DNA from: Nakaseomyces glabratus
Lineage: Eukaryota; Ascomycota; Saccharomycetes; Saccharomycetales; Saccharomycetaceae
Direction of reading: 5' to 3'
DNA: 64,000 nt
NCBI RefSeq assembly: GCF_010111755.1
Contig: NC_088955.1
Span: 496,001 to 560,000, forward strand
The notes under the pieces are model-generated. The model was not told the DNA's origin. It was given only the letters and a program-made list of their open reading frames with translations, and ran no database searches. How positions within the stretch are numbered: the first letter of the stretch is position 1; every line of letters starts with the position of its first letter. The translations under genes and the position numbers were made by a program. Shown here in pieces: positions 10,096-20,865 of the stretch.

Positions 10096-13000
10096 ATGTC
10101 CCTAAGCGCATTGCTTAATAACGATGATCCGGTGGAAGACACCAAACTCTACTTGGAATCCCTCAATAGAGAAATGGACAGACTCATAAAGAGGGATCAA
10201 TTGGAACTGATGTATCAGGATTGGAAGTTTGCTAACTACCAAGAATTCGAGTTGATCAGTGAATGGAATACCCAGTGTAAAGAGCTTGTCGGTGACGGTA
10301 ACGATCTCCAAAATAACGATTTAATGACCGAAGAAGTGCATTTAGATGATTTATACGACAACATTCAACGTATACGTAACGAATGGAAAGACTACGAATC
10401 CTATAAGGAAACCAGATCACAGCTTCTGAGCAAGAGCATACAGGCAAAGCCCATCAAACATAGAAGAAGAAGAAGAACTAAGCTTGAAATGGAAGCGGCG
10501 GCAAATCTTGCCGCTCTTAGCCAAATGGGCACAACTGATGTCAAAACTCCTGAAATTATCAATGATCATGGAAACCGCTCTAAAGCATCAAGAAGCGACA
10601 CCACTAACAAGACTGACAACACAATGGCAGGCATTAACTCTCCTACTTCAGATGTAGATTCAGGACATAAGGATGAGCTTGATCAGACAAAATTAATAAA
10701 GAAACAAGAAGCTAGCTCTTCTACCAATTCTGCTGCAAGTGTTACCGCCTCAGTCGCAAACGGTATAGTTGAAGATCAAAAAGATGAAGCGGAGAGAACT
10801 ATAGAAGCCAATAGGATCGGGAGCAATATGCAAAACTCTGATCAAGATACAATGGATGATTTGAAAAAGACAAATGACCCTTCAAGCGACATAGATTCCG
10901 ATGCAAATACTAGCGTCAATGATGGTAGCGATGAAAATTTGAGTAATAAACTAGACAGTGATGATTTACATTCAGAACCTGCTGATAACGAGGAAGAACC
11001 GGTTAGCTCTGACGCAGAGAAAGATCAGGCGGAAAACATAAATCAAACTGATGAATCTGAAGAGGAAATAATAGTTAAAGAGTATGATGACAATAATGAC
11101 GAGGATTTCGCACCTGAAATTAAGAAGCCAAAGCCTAACGGTAAAATAGTGACCATCAATAGCGATAGACCTAAGATTGTCAGAGAATTAATTAAGCTGC
11201 GCAACAAAGGTAAAGCACCAAAGTCTAGTAAAAGGCGTTATACAGCCGTGAATATAACGGAATATAGTCCAACTGAAAAAAAGATCTCAGTGAAGATTAC
11301 ACTGAAACAAATGCATGTCAAGAAATTGAAAAAGATCTTACAGGATGCTAGGAAAGCCGAAGAGAAAAGGCTTCAAGAAGAAGCTAAACAGATTGCTGAT
11401 CAGGAGTCTCCCAGGAAAAGAAGGAAAATTGATCGATCTGAGAACACTAAACAAGAAGATGAAGACGATAAAGAAGACGATGATCTTGATGGTTTGCCTA
11501 CCTATGGTATGAAAATGAGTTTGAAGGATGCCAAAGCTATTCAACGACATTACGATAATACATATACCATGATATGGAAGGATATGGCTAGAAAAGATTG
11601 CATGAAGATTTCGAGACTTGTTCAACAGATTCAATCAACCAGAGCATTAAACTATAAAAAAACTTCTTCTCTGTGCGCTAGAGAAGCCCGTAAATGGCAG
11701 ACTAGAAATTTCAAGCAAGTTAAAGACTTCCAAACTCGTGCTAGAAAGGGTATCAGAGAGATGGCAAATTTCTGGAAAAAGAATGAAAGAGAGGAGAGAG
11801 ATTTGAAGAAAAAGGCAGAAAGAGAAGCACTAGAATTGGCCAAGAAGGAAGAAGAAGAAAAGGAATCAAAGAGACAGGCTAAAAAGTTAAACTTCTTATT
11901 AACACAGACAGAATTATACTCTCACTTTATTGGGAGAAAAATAAAAACAAGTGCATTAGAAGGTAATGAAGTTGCAGAAGAGGATGAAGACAATTATGAC
12001 TTGACAACTACTGCACCAAATAAGAATGACTTCCATGCCATCGATTTTGATAATGAAAATGATGAGCAACTAAAGTTAAAAGCAGCACAAAATGCATCGA
12101 ATGCGTTAGCAGAAACGAGAGCTAAAGCGAAGGCTTTTGATGATGCACATAGACAGCAGCAATCAACCGAAAGTGATGATGAAGAAGAAATGAACTTCCA
12201 AAACCCAACTTCACTTGGTGAAATTACTATAGAGCAACCAAAAATGCTAGCATGCACACTAAAAGAATATCAATTGAAGGGATTAAATTGGCTTGCTAAT
12301 TTATATGATCAAGGTATCAATGGTATTCTAGCTGACGAGATGGGTTTAGGTAAGACTGTACAATCAATCTCAGTTTTAGCTCACTTAGCGGAGCATCACA
12401 ACATCTGGGGACCTTTCTTGGTTGTAACACCTGCATCAACGTTACACAACTGGGTAAATGAAATATCAAAGTTTGTACCCCAATTTAAAATCCTTCCATA
12501 TTGGGGATCTGCAAATGATAGAAAGGTATTAAGAAAATTTTGGGATAGGAAAAACTTAAGATATAGTGAAAAATCTCCATTTCATGTTATGATTACTTCT
12601 TATCAGATGGTTGTAGCGGATGCCTCGTATCTTCAAAAAATGAAGTGGCAGTACATGATATTGGATGAAGCCCAAGCCATTAAGTCTTCTCAATCATCGA
12701 GATGGAAAAATTTATTGAGCTTTCACTGTAGAAATAGACTATTACTAACTGGTACACCTATTCAAAACAACATGCAAGAGTTATGGGCATTACTGCATTT
12801 TATTATGCCGTCACTGTTTGACTCCCATGATGAATTTAATGAGTGGTTTTCTAGAGATATAGAGTCACACGCAGAAGGAAACAGCTCTTTGAATCAACAA
12901 CAGCTAAGAAGACTTCATATGATATTGAAACCATTTATGCTAAGACGTATTAAGAAAAATGTCCAGTCTGAGTTGGGAGACAAGATTGAAATTGATGTGA

Positions 13001-14550
13001 TGTGCGATTTAACACAAAGACAAACGAAATTATATCAAGTTCTAAAATCTCAGATGTCCTCTAACTACGACGCAATAGAAAATGCTGCTGCAGAAGGTTC
13101 AGATATTGCAGGAGGAGGTAACTCTGATCAAAGCATTATCAATGCAGTAATGCAATTCAGGAAGGTCTGTAACCACCCAGATTTATTTGAGAGAGCAGAC
13201 ATAAACTCCCCATTTTCATTCACATCTTTTGGTAAAACATCGTCATTGATCTCATCAAGCATAGCAACTTCAGGAGGTCTTACAGAGACCATTTCCGAGT
13301 TGATGTATTCTAGTACAAACCCTATCAATTGCGCAATTCCGAAATTAATATATGAAGATCTAATCCTTCCTAACTATAACAATTCGATAGACATAATGGA
13401 GAAATTATTACTTTCCGACTTTTCAATATATGATCCTGTCAATAATAAGGAAATGTGTCAATATCTGGGTTTGTTAACAGGCCTTGCATATGGCTCTTTC
13501 AGGAAGATTCACAAAAGTAATTACTTTGAGAGGATTATTAACTTGAAAAAAGAGAGTAAACAAAGTAGTCAAAATTTGATTACTGTAGTCTCTAATGCCA
13601 ATGATCTCATTGCAGACTCTATTGTGCATGCTGATACCAATCTGCCTAATCTGACTGGGATTCGGAATGATATTTATCACAACGATTACCTAAACAGCAT
13701 ACAACCAGGGTATTGTCCAAAAGTAGTTGCTCCTCCCATAAATTTTAATGTAAATGGTTCCCTAAACTTTACTAATAAAATGTCATCATATTTATTCAAT
13801 CCTGTTATCACAACAGCATTGTCATCAATCCCACCACCTACACAGTACAATATGTTTGTTAAAAAGTGCATTCCTATAGAAGAATTCCCAATCAGTGAAA
13901 TGTACCCCAATCCATTGAATAAACATTTTTCTTCAAATATATCGATGCCTTCAATGGATAGGTTTATTACAGAGTCTGCTAAATTGAAAAAGTTGGATGA
14001 ATTATTGGTGGAGCTGAAGAAGAACGATCACAGAGTATTGATTTACTTCCAAATGACTAAAATGATGGACTTGATGGAGGAATATCTAACATATCGTCAA
14101 TACAATCATATAAGGTTGGATGGTTCTTCCAAATTAGAAGATCGTCGTGATCTGGTTCATGATTGGCAGACAAATCCAGAAATTTTCATTTTCCTATTAA
14201 GTACAAGAGCAGGTGGTTTAGGTATAAACTTGACAGCAGCCGACACTGTAATTTTTTATGATTCGGATTGGAACCCTACAATAGATTCTCAAGCAATGGA
14301 CAGAGCCCATAGATTGGGACAAACCAAACAAGTTACTGTTTATAGATTACTCGTTAGAGGAACAATTGAGGAGAGGATGCGTGATAGGGCAAAACAAAAA
14401 GAGCAAGTCCAACAGGTAGTCATGGAAGGTAAGACAAAGGATACAAATATACAAACAACTCATACGAGACCAGAACATGAACAGTTGACACCAAAGTCCC
14501 TCTCTTCTGAACCAGAAGCGACAAATAACCTGATAACAGTCAAGAACTAA
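10096..14550 (+). CDS. INO80: Ino80 chromatin-remodelling ATPase
   Basis: 1484-residue Snf2-family ATPase, core of the INO80 complex that slides nucleosomes and exchanges H2A.Z (S. cerevisiae length 1489). Seen in order: a low-complexity Ser/Asp/Glu-rich region to about residue 350, basic stretches KHRRRRRTK and PRKRRKID, the DBINO/HSA actin-binding region about 490-620 (ISRLVQQIQSTRALNYKKT onward), ATPase lobe 1 with Walker A DEMGLGKT near 751 and Walker B DEAQ near 857, a long insertion between lobes (roughly 1000-1300), and lobe 2 with motif V STRAGGLGINLTAAD and motif VI QAMDRAHRLGQT near 1400. DEAQ in place of DEAH is normal for Ino80. The ATG follows a long leader without upstream ATGs. 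Confidence 0.97.
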   Translation: MSLSALLNNDDPVEDTKLYLESLNREMDRLIKRDQLELMYQDWKFANYQEFELISEWNTQCKELVGDGNDLQNNDLMTEEVHLDDLYDNIQRIRNEWKDYESYKETRSQLLSKSIQAKPIKHRRRRRTKLEMEAAANLAALSQMGTTDVKTPEIINDHGNRSKASRSDTTNKTDNTMAGINSPTSDVDSGHKDELDQTKLIKKQEASSSTNSAASVTASVANGIVEDQKDEAERTIEANRIGSNMQNSDQDTMDDLKKTNDPSSDIDSDANTSVNDGSDENLSNKLDSDDLHSEPADNEEEPVSSDAEKDQAENINQTDESEEEIIVKEYDDNNDEDFAPEIKKPKPNGKIVTINSDRPKIVRELIKLRNKGKAPKSSKRRYTAVNITEYSPTEKKISVKITLKQMHVKKLKKILQDARKAEEKRLQEEAKQIADQESPRKRRKIDRSENTKQEDEDDKEDDDLDGLPTYGMKMSLKDAKAIQRHYDNTYTMIWKDMARKDCMKISRLVQQIQSTRALNYKKTSSLCAREARKWQTRNFKQVKDFQTRARKGIREMANFWKKNEREERDLKKKAEREALELAKKEEEEKESKRQAKKLNFLLTQTELYSHFIGRKIKTSALEGNEVAEEDEDNYDLTTTAPNKNDFHAIDFDNENDEQLKLKAAQNASNALAETRAKAKAFDDAHRQQQSTESDDEEEMNFQNPTSLGEITIEQPKMLACTLKEYQLKGLNWLANLYDQGINGILADEMGLGKTVQSISVLAHLAEHHNIWGPFLVVTPASTLHNWVNEISKFVPQFKILPYWGSANDRKVLRKFWDRKNLRYSEKSPFHVMITSYQMVVADASYLQKMKWQYMILDEAQAIKSSQSSRWKNLLSFHCRNRLLLTGTPIQNNMQELWALLHFIMPSLFDSHDEFNEWFSRDIESHAEGNSSLNQQQLRRLHMILKPFMLRRIKKNVQSELGDKIEIDVMCDLTQRQTKLYQVLKSQMSSNYDAIENAAAEGSDIAGGGNSDQSIINAVMQFRKVCNHPDLFERADINSPFSFTSFGKTSSLISSSIATSGGLTETISELMYSSTNPINCAIPKLIYEDLILPNYNNSIDIMEKLLLSDFSIYDPVNNKEMCQYLGLLTGLAYGSFRKIHKSNYFERIINLKKESKQSSQNLITVVSNANDLIADSIVHADTNLPNLTGIRNDIYHNDYLNSIQPGYCPKVVAPPINFNVNGSLNFTNKMSSYLFNPVITTALSSIPPPTQYNMFVKKCIPIEEFPISEMYPNPLNKHFSSNISMPSMDRFITESAKLKKLDELLVELKKNDHRVLIYFQMTKMMDLMEEYLTYRQYNHIRLDGSSKLEDRRDLVHDWQTNPEIFIFLLSTRAGGLGINLTAADTVIFYDSDWNPTIDSQAMDRAHRLGQTKQVTVYRLLVRGTIEERMRDRAKQKEQVQQVVMEGKTKDTNIQTTHTRPEHEQLTPKSLSSEPEATNNLITVKN

Positions 14551-14679
14551 TACATACGCACCTACCCACATACATATATACTATTATAGTAGTTCGATGA
14601 GACCGCTTACTATAAATAAAGATATGCATATATATGTATTAATTGCATCAATAACTTATCATTACTTAAAAGTTACATT

Positions 14680-17600
14680 TTAAAAAATACAGGTTTTTAA
14701 CATTTTTAAGTATCTGCTGTGGTATTCGCAGATTTTCTTATAATCTTCATATGACATAGAATCGCTTTCCAAAGTTCCGTAGGATAGTTTAATTTCATGT
14801 ATTATGAATCCAAATGTGTGTCTATTCTTTCCAAGAGCGCAGTTTCTGTCACTCTTCAATTCCTTATTATCTAGAGTATCTTCTTCATTGGCTTGCATGC
14901 TAGTGTCATTTTCACCAAATAACATATCTATATCATCATCTGGATTATATTCAGATTTAGGTTGTGTTTCTTGCTTAACAATACCCGAATCACCATTGAT
15001 TGATATATCAACAGTATCTTCCATGAACTGCGCCATGGCCTTTGCATCTTCACTGTTTTCTATATCATACAGAACCAGAAAATAGAAAAGATAGTCAATG
15101 ACTTGGTCCGATTCATTGCTGGAGGATTTATTTCTTACATCTTTAACACCTAGGGTTTCCACTTTATACTCAAGGGTTCGCAAAACATCTAACAAAAATT
15201 GTTTTGGGGTCAAAGTATCTATAAGGGTCTTCAGAAAGTCTAAATTATAATATGTGCTGCTATGCAAGCTCCAAAAAGAGTTCATTTGATTAGTCAACAT
15301 CTTATTCATTGAGATTTCATTTGTTACAAAAAAGCTTTGAAACTTTGGTGGCTTTTGTACAAAATTATTGTCTGTGACCAAGATAGTGGAATCAATATCA
15401 TAGACAGGGGATATAGACAACGAAGATATTAACCTTGATATCATTAATTCGAGAGTAGGGTTTCCCTCATTATCTGAGGAGTAAATTCCATAATTAGATT
15501 CAGCATGCTTATTGGATCTAAACTGATATAAAATCCCTAGCAGCGGAATTGCATTGAGTCTTAGGACAGCAAAGTGAAATGCTTTTGAGTCTTCGTTGAG
15601 CGTGGAAGGGCATATAATGGTGTTCAACAATGACAGCACTTTTTGAATTAATTTTTCATCAGTTTCGTCACTTTTCAAACACGAAAGGTATTGCTCAAGC
15701 CAGTACATTACTTTTATTAAACCAACTAGCATAAATGGCTGTAAAAAATATTCGAATCCACCTATCAAATTTTGCAAGTCACCAACAGCTCCTATTTCCA
15801 TTGCCAAAGTGACTTGTTTGAATATGTATGGAACAAGGATCGCTAGTTGCTTTGGTTCAATATTTTGCAACAACGAATCTGACAGAGATCCATTAACAAA
15901 CAAATCGTTCAACCAATCTCTTACAAGTTTGTGGGATTTCACTTGAACTTCTGGATCATCCGAGTTCTTCTCATCAATAAAAAACAAATCTGATATATCG
16001 GGTAAATTTTCCACAAACGTGATAGCAAATGAATTTTTGATATTATCAGTGGTATAGTCCGCGCGCATGCTAACAAAATCAATGTGATATTGTTTATAAA
16101 GTATTGTTAACATTAATATCGCCCAACTAAATGACATGGATATATTTACATTTTCAAATTGAGATTCACCATCAGTTTCCTGTTTTCCAATTACTTGTGA
16201 ATTCCAATGCTTATCAACAAACTCCAGATACAATTTTGTTAAAACCTCAGGTGTCACATACATCAGGATAGATGTCAAAGAATGGGAATAATTAAAAGTT
16301 AAAACAGCAGTCAACTTTACAAAAGTATTAAGTTCAAATGTCGTGCTTGATTCACTAAGCATGTCAACAATAGCATTTGCCAACTCGAATTGCTTAGTTG
16401 GTGAAACTGTATCAAAGTTAGATAGCACTTGTAGTAGACCGTTGGATGAAACTAAAGTAGGTTCAGAAACATTTTCCATTTCCATTCCTTCTAAAGAAGA
16501 TCGGATAAAGTTTGGGATGTCATTTACTATCTCAATAATTCCTTGTTGATTTGTGAAAGTCAGATCATCTGTTGTAGCCAATGCCTTAGAATCCACCGTT
16601 TGATCGCCTCGTAGGTAATTGGTAATGAAAACAGGTGGCACTACACCCAGCATAGTCAATGATTTTATAAAATCATGCCTTATATCAAGACTAGTAGAAG
16701 GATAGTCATCAAATAAGTCATCATTCCGACTACGCCCATCATCATTCTCTTGGTAATAAGCACTGATTGCTTTGATGACCTTATCATCAATGCCATCAAG
16801 CGCATTACCTATAACATGCGCAGTTCTGGATGAATTTTTATATACCAGTAGAGGTAGTATCTTCGATAAGAATAAAATCCATTTTCTTTCCAGTAGATTG
16901 TAAGTTGAATTGGACTGGTGATATAGTTTGTTACTAACAAATTGAGCAAAACATGTGAATGCAGTTTCAATAAGGTCTGTAAACAACAGGTCTACATTTT
17001 GTATATTTTGTACCTGATCAGGATAAAGACTTGATTTTATCGCCGAATAATTCGAAATAAACTCGGAATCGAATGGCTGCCAATTCATGAGTTTACTATT
17101 GAGCCATATGTTTTTATAGTACCGTAGAAGTTTCAGATCCTTATACTTAATTGCAGATTGTGAGGAAGTAACACTTCTTTCCTTCATGCTTGGGAGAGGG
17201 CTTGGTATAAACTGAGGGGAAGTAATTGATGGCGAGTTATCAAAGTCTAGGGTAGAATCTTTGGTAAACGGTCCTAGAACCTCTTTGAATTGTAGTTTTT
17301 TATCTATAATTCCTGCAAATTTCTTAGATAAAATTTTGTTAATTAATGAAAGTCTTTTTGTCAAATTGAATGTATTATCTCTATAAGTCTCGGAATTTAT
17401 TTGAATTGGCTGAGGTGTGAATCTCAAAACGGCCTGCAAAAATTTGGCAATAGCTACCACCAGTTCATTAGAAATATCACAGAAGTTGGTCTCTAGTATG
17501 CACGGCACAATCGTTGCTCGTAGGTCCTTTATTAGTTGAGAAATCACCAAATTGTCTGTCAGATTAACGAAAAACGCACAACTCTTCGAAAAAAAATGTA

Positions 17601-17979
17601 TTAGAATACCCTTATTCATTAGGTCTTTCAACTTGGGTAGAAATTCCCGAACTAACTCAGAATGATAATTGACAAACAAGACTTCTACCACATAGTCAGC
17701 TAGGATAACATATTTACCATTCTCGAGTAATTTCATAAATTCGGCACATAGTATAGCTACAGGATCATTTTTCGAGCCAACTGGTTTACTTATGGATTCT
17801 TCAACATCAGTTTTATCTTGAGAACCACTCCCTTCTTGTGTCTTGGCGTCATCATTGTCAATTGAGTTTGCTGGAAAAGTTTCATTATAGAATTCTTTAT
17901 AAAGATTTAGAAACTCCGAAGCTGGAATCTTTCTTGCAGCACAGCGAAGGGCTAAAGTATTCAGGGACTTGCTCTCCAT
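14680..17979 (-). CDS. NUT1: Mediator tail subunit Med5 (Nut1)
   Basis: 1099-residue relative of S. cerevisiae Nut1/Med5 (1132), a tail-module subunit of Mediator that works with Med15, Med16 and Med2/3 in activator response. Seen: N-terminal SLNTLALRCAARKIPASEF, a largely alpha-helical body with no enzymatic motif, an acidic linker DDDIDMLFGEND near residue 1010 and the C-terminal block FGFIIHEIKLSYGTLESD. Identification rests on overall similarity, length and gene order INO80-NUT1-PEX14 (YGL150-151-153). Convergent with INO80, 129 bases apart. Nuclear location is from family knowledge. Confidence 0.88.
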   Translation of the reverse strand: MESKSLNTLALRCAARKIPASEFLNLYKEFYNETFPANSIDNDDAKTQEGSGSQDKTDVEESISKPVGSKNDPVAILCAEFMKLLENGKYVILADYVVEVLFVNYHSELVREFLPKLKDLMNKGILIHFFSKSCAFFVNLTDNLVISQLIKDLRATIVPCILETNFCDISNELVVAIAKFLQAVLRFTPQPIQINSETYRDNTFNLTKRLSLINKILSKKFAGIIDKKLQFKEVLGPFTKDSTLDFDNSPSITSPQFIPSPLPSMKERSVTSSQSAIKYKDLKLLRYYKNIWLNSKLMNWQPFDSEFISNYSAIKSSLYPDQVQNIQNVDLLFTDLIETAFTCFAQFVSNKLYHQSNSTYNLLERKWILFLSKILPLLVYKNSSRTAHVIGNALDGIDDKVIKAISAYYQENDDGRSRNDDLFDDYPSTSLDIRHDFIKSLTMLGVVPPVFITNYLRGDQTVDSKALATTDDLTFTNQQGIIEIVNDIPNFIRSSLEGMEMENVSEPTLVSSNGLLQVLSNFDTVSPTKQFELANAIVDMLSESSTTFELNTFVKLTAVLTFNYSHSLTSILMYVTPEVLTKLYLEFVDKHWNSQVIGKQETDGESQFENVNISMSFSWAILMLTILYKQYHIDFVSMRADYTTDNIKNSFAITFVENLPDISDLFFIDEKNSDDPEVQVKSHKLVRDWLNDLFVNGSLSDSLLQNIEPKQLAILVPYIFKQVTLAMEIGAVGDLQNLIGGFEYFLQPFMLVGLIKVMYWLEQYLSCLKSDETDEKLIQKVLSLLNTIICPSTLNEDSKAFHFAVLRLNAIPLLGILYQFRSNKHAESNYGIYSSDNEGNPTLELMISRLISSLSISPVYDIDSTILVTDNNFVQKPPKFQSFFVTNEISMNKMLTNQMNSFWSLHSSTYYNLDFLKTLIDTLTPKQFLLDVLRTLEYKVETLGVKDVRNKSSSNESDQVIDYLFYFLVLYDIENSEDAKAMAQFMEDTVDISINGDSGIVKQETQPKSEYNPDDDIDMLFGENDTSMQANEEDTLDNKELKSDRNCALGKNRHTFGFIIHEIKLSYGTLESDSMSYEDYKKICEYHSRYLKMLKTCIF

Positions 17980-18541
17980 ATTTTAAAGTATTCTCCAAAA
18001 TGTAACTATCCAAAGGGCTGTCTGTACTTCTGTGATCTAGTTCTAAATGAATTTTCTTTTGTTATATCCAGACTAAATACCAGTAGTAATTGGATCAATA
18101 TCGTTTAGTGGCCTTTATTATACAGCAATTGAGAAGACCGAATTGTTGTTCTTCAATTCACTACTAGTAATTTAACTTTTGAAGTCACTTTTGATTGTAT
18201 ATTCACACAGTTTCAGTAGCCTCTATGTTAATCCTCTCATTCTTACTGCAGTCTTCTTGCGTTTAGTGAATTCCACAATGAAAGTTCCATATAATCGTAT
18301 AGTATTATGTATTTATTAGACTATTCTATATTGCTATTCACTTCAGGCGAATTCGTTATTTACAGAGCATTGTAGAAGCAATCAATAATTCATCTCCATT
18401 GGATTATATATTTTATTTGTTATATGCTAGTTTGGACCTATGTGAGTTGTATATTTGACCCTCAACACTTAAATTAATAGAGCTCTCTACATTTTGGTAT
18501 ATTATATTATGCATATCAGAAAACCAAAAAGAGACTATTAA
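17980..18541. other. Intergenic region, NUT1 promoter and PEX14 3' end
   Basis: 562 AT-rich bases between two genes on the same strand. It must carry the NUT1 promoter and the PEX14 terminator. I see no ORF, RNA gene or recognised site. Confidence 0.55.
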
Positions 18542-19684
18542 TTAATTATCTTCTGAAGTATTTTGGGAGCTCGATTTTATGTTTTGCCAGTCTGGAATAT
18601 CCAGCTTATCATCACTCTTTAAAGCTGCCTTCTGCCACTCGGGGATGTCAAGCTTAGCTTGATCATTGGGAGTCTTCGCCCTTTGCCATTCTGGAATAAA
18701 CTCTGACGAATCTACCATATTATCCTTGACTTTCTTCCATTGGGGTTCTGTACCGCTCTCGTTTGGATCGTGATCTTGCACTGCTGATTTTCCTGCAACA
18801 CCGCTTATATTCATTCTTGCCAGAATATCTGCAGCTGATGGAATGGAATCAGCGCCTGGAAGACCACCAGGAGATAAAGATTTGCCTGGCATGCCGGACA
18901 AATTACTGCCACCTGTACCATTCTGAATATCCTTGTTTGTCTTTGCTACTGTAATTAAATTTTTCAAAGACATTACTTCTCTGGATAGGGTTTCCAACTC
19001 TTTCACGTTGGAGTTATCTGACATAAATTTATCAATGCTATTTTGCAACGTAGTTATTTCTAATTTTAGGAGACGGAAGTCATCTTCCATTTTCTCTTTT
19101 GTATTAGTTGTTTCACGCAATGCCATCTTCAGGTCACTTATTACCTCATCCAATTCATTCAATTTCTCTTGTTCCTTCTCTTTAAAATCGGCTTGTTCGT
19201 CCTGAATAGCAGAGAGTATCTGATCCACCTTCTCAAACTCTTTCTTGATGTCTTCCTTGTCCTGTTCGAGTTTGGAAGTAGACTCTGGTAAGAGATTTGG
19301 AACTACATATCTCTTGGTTACTTCATAGACACCATAAAACAGACCCGCTGTCATAGTGGCCATCACAAAATAGTCCTTCCAGTCTCTCTGAGGTAAAGGG
19401 GGTGGAATAGCTTCATACATATATTCTTGACGCCTTCTTGTTGTCGTGTTCAAACTGTGCCCTAAATTTCCTTGGGTCGCAGTTTCCTCATCCGACGCCG
19501 CATTACCAGCATCCCGAAAACGCCTTCCAGCCTCTTGCAAGGCCAACTCTACTTCCTCATCGCCCAGACCTTTGCTCTTTAAAAACTCCACCTTCTTATC
19601 CAAAGGGGCATCCTTAATCGCCGAGTCTTGCAAAAAGGATACTGCGGAGTCAAATAATTCCTTTCTCTCACTTGTAACTGGCAT
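18542..19684 (-). CDS. PEX14: Pex14, peroxisomal import docking protein
   Basis: 380-residue peroxisomal membrane protein that docks cargo receptors Pex5 and Pex7 with Pex13 and Pex17 (S. cerevisiae about 341). Seen: the N-terminal helical receptor-binding domain (RKELFDSAVSFLQ...VEFLKSKGLGDEEVELAL, about residues 7-50); a Pro-rich SH3 ligand IPPPLPQRD near 93 that should bind Pex13; a hydrophobic segment YFVMATMTAGLFYGVY near 105-120; a long coiled coil about 140-245; and a C-terminal tail with four Trp-centred repeats (PQWKKV, IPEWQRA, IPEWQKA, IPDWQNI). The tail repeats make it longer than the family norm. Order NUT1-PEX14-LYS5 matches YGL151-153-154. Confidence 0.95.
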   Translation of the reverse strand: MPVTSERKELFDSAVSFLQDSAIKDAPLDKKVEFLKSKGLGDEEVELALQEAGRRFRDAGNAASDEETATQGNLGHSLNTTTRRRQEYMYEAIPPPLPQRDWKDYFVMATMTAGLFYGVYEVTKRYVVPNLLPESTSKLEQDKEDIKKEFEKVDQILSAIQDEQADFKEKEQEKLNELDEVISDLKMALRETTNTKEKMEDDFRLLKLEITTLQNSIDKFMSDNSNVKELETLSREVMSLKNLITVAKTNKDIQNGTGGSNLSGMPGKSLSPGGLPGADSIPSAADILARMNISGVAGKSAVQDHDPNESGTEPQWKKVKDNMVDSSEFIPEWQRAKTPNDQAKLDIPEWQKAALKSDDKLDIPDWQNIKSSSQNTSEDN

Positions 19685-20042
19685 GACTCTTGTATTTAGC
19701 AGTTACTGTCTTTACTGGTATAGTTTATGAACAAACACACGTAAAGCTTAAAAATACCACTGACTCATCGGTGGTGCAATGCATTCATCTCATTTATATG
19801 TATTTTCACAGACTTTCTGTCACTTTTTTGACCAAGTTTTGCTAAGTTTGACCATTTTTGACAAAAGCTCAGAACATCGGAGTTAACCATAATAACGACA
19901 ACGATTAAACCCGAATTCTCAATTTTACTCACATGATTAACACAGTACTGTCTAAACAAACACAGGCGATTATATGGTTTAGTTGATGATCATTTCATTG
20001 CTGTGAAGAAGTCAATTGAATAATAACTGAAAATCTAAGACG
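19685..20042. promoter_or_regulatory. Divergent promoter of PEX14 and LYS5
   Basis: 358 bases between divergent starts. Contains an exact Gcn4 core TGACTCA at 19761 and otherwise only AT-rich sequence with short T tracts. Confidence 0.5.
19761..19767. promoter_or_regulatory. Putative Gcn4 site (TGACTCA)
   Basis: Exact Gcn4/AP-1 core, 276 bases before the LYS5 ATG and 77 before the PEX14 ATG. General amino-acid control of LYS5 would make sense because Lys5 activates the lysine enzyme Lys2. Confidence 0.5.
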
Positions 20043-20819
20043 ATGTCTGATTGGCTTTCTTTGGCCAAGAGCAATGACCCACATATAGTGGTATTGACCA
20101 TGGATGTGCATTTGAGCTACTTTAGGGATGAATATAATTTTGAAGAAGCATTGAGGTTGTTACCTTTTGAATGGCAATGTAGAGTTATACAAAAGAGGGC
20201 TCACAAAGATAAGGTAACTGCCTTGTGCAACAGACTTTTGCAATTGTACGGTTGCAGGCTTGAATTAAACACACAGGCTATAGATTTTACTCAGGGTAAA
20301 TATGGAAAACCGTTTGTGAAGAACACAGAATCATTTAACTTTAGCATGACCAATGGAGAGAATTTTGTAAGCATTATTATGGCCAACTTATTCCAAACAG
20401 AAGTGGGTATAGACTTGGCATCAATAAATGACTTCACATCAGAGGGCGATTTGAAAATCTACGAAGATGTACTCTCTACAGAAGAGTATGAAAAAATCAA
20501 CAATCAAACAAATCTGTTAGATATGAAAAGACTATTTGCCTTTTACTGGTCAGTAAAAGAATGCTATACAAAATACTTGGGTGTTGGACTTAATGGTGAT
20601 CTCAAGATTATCAACGTGTCTTTGTTTAGTGCACCACTAATAAATGAAGCAGTTTCCACTTTCAAATTGAAGGATATCACCTTCCACTCCCGGTGGGTCA
20701 GTGATAATGAGATACTAACATATTGTTTTCCGGCGCAATATGATTTTTTAAAACCTATACATGCCATACTAAATGTAGTAAGTGTCATTGAAGGAATTAA
20801 AACCCAATTCTTAACATGA
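20043..20819 (+). CDS. LYS5: Phosphopantetheinyl transferase Lys5
   Basis: 258 residues (S. cerevisiae 272). Transfers 4'-phosphopantetheine from CoA to the carrier domain of alpha-aminoadipate reductase Lys2, needed for lysine synthesis. Seen: GKYGKPFV near residue 85 (the usual G-R/K-P motif), FNFSMTNGENF near 100 (the FNxSH-type segment), VGIDLA near 127 (Mg-binding Asp) and the signature FYWSVKECYTKYLG near 170, which fits W-x3-E-x3-K. This is the Sfp-type fold. It is convergent with CDC43, with 46 bases between stops, as in YGL154C-YGL155W. Cytosolic from family knowledge. Confidence 0.93.
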   Translation: MSDWLSLAKSNDPHIVVLTMDVHLSYFRDEYNFEEALRLLPFEWQCRVIQKRAHKDKVTALCNRLLQLYGCRLELNTQAIDFTQGKYGKPFVKNTESFNFSMTNGENFVSIIMANLFQTEVGIDLASINDFTSEGDLKIYEDVLSTEEYEKINNQTNLLDMKRLFAFYWSVKECYTKYLGVGLNGDLKIINVSLFSAPLINEAVSTFKLKDITFHSRWVSDNEILTYCFPAQYDFLKPIHAILNVVSVIEGIKTQFLT

Positions 20820-20865
20820 TAAATGATCGTCATAATTTCATAATTCGGAACAGAAACATCTTTTA

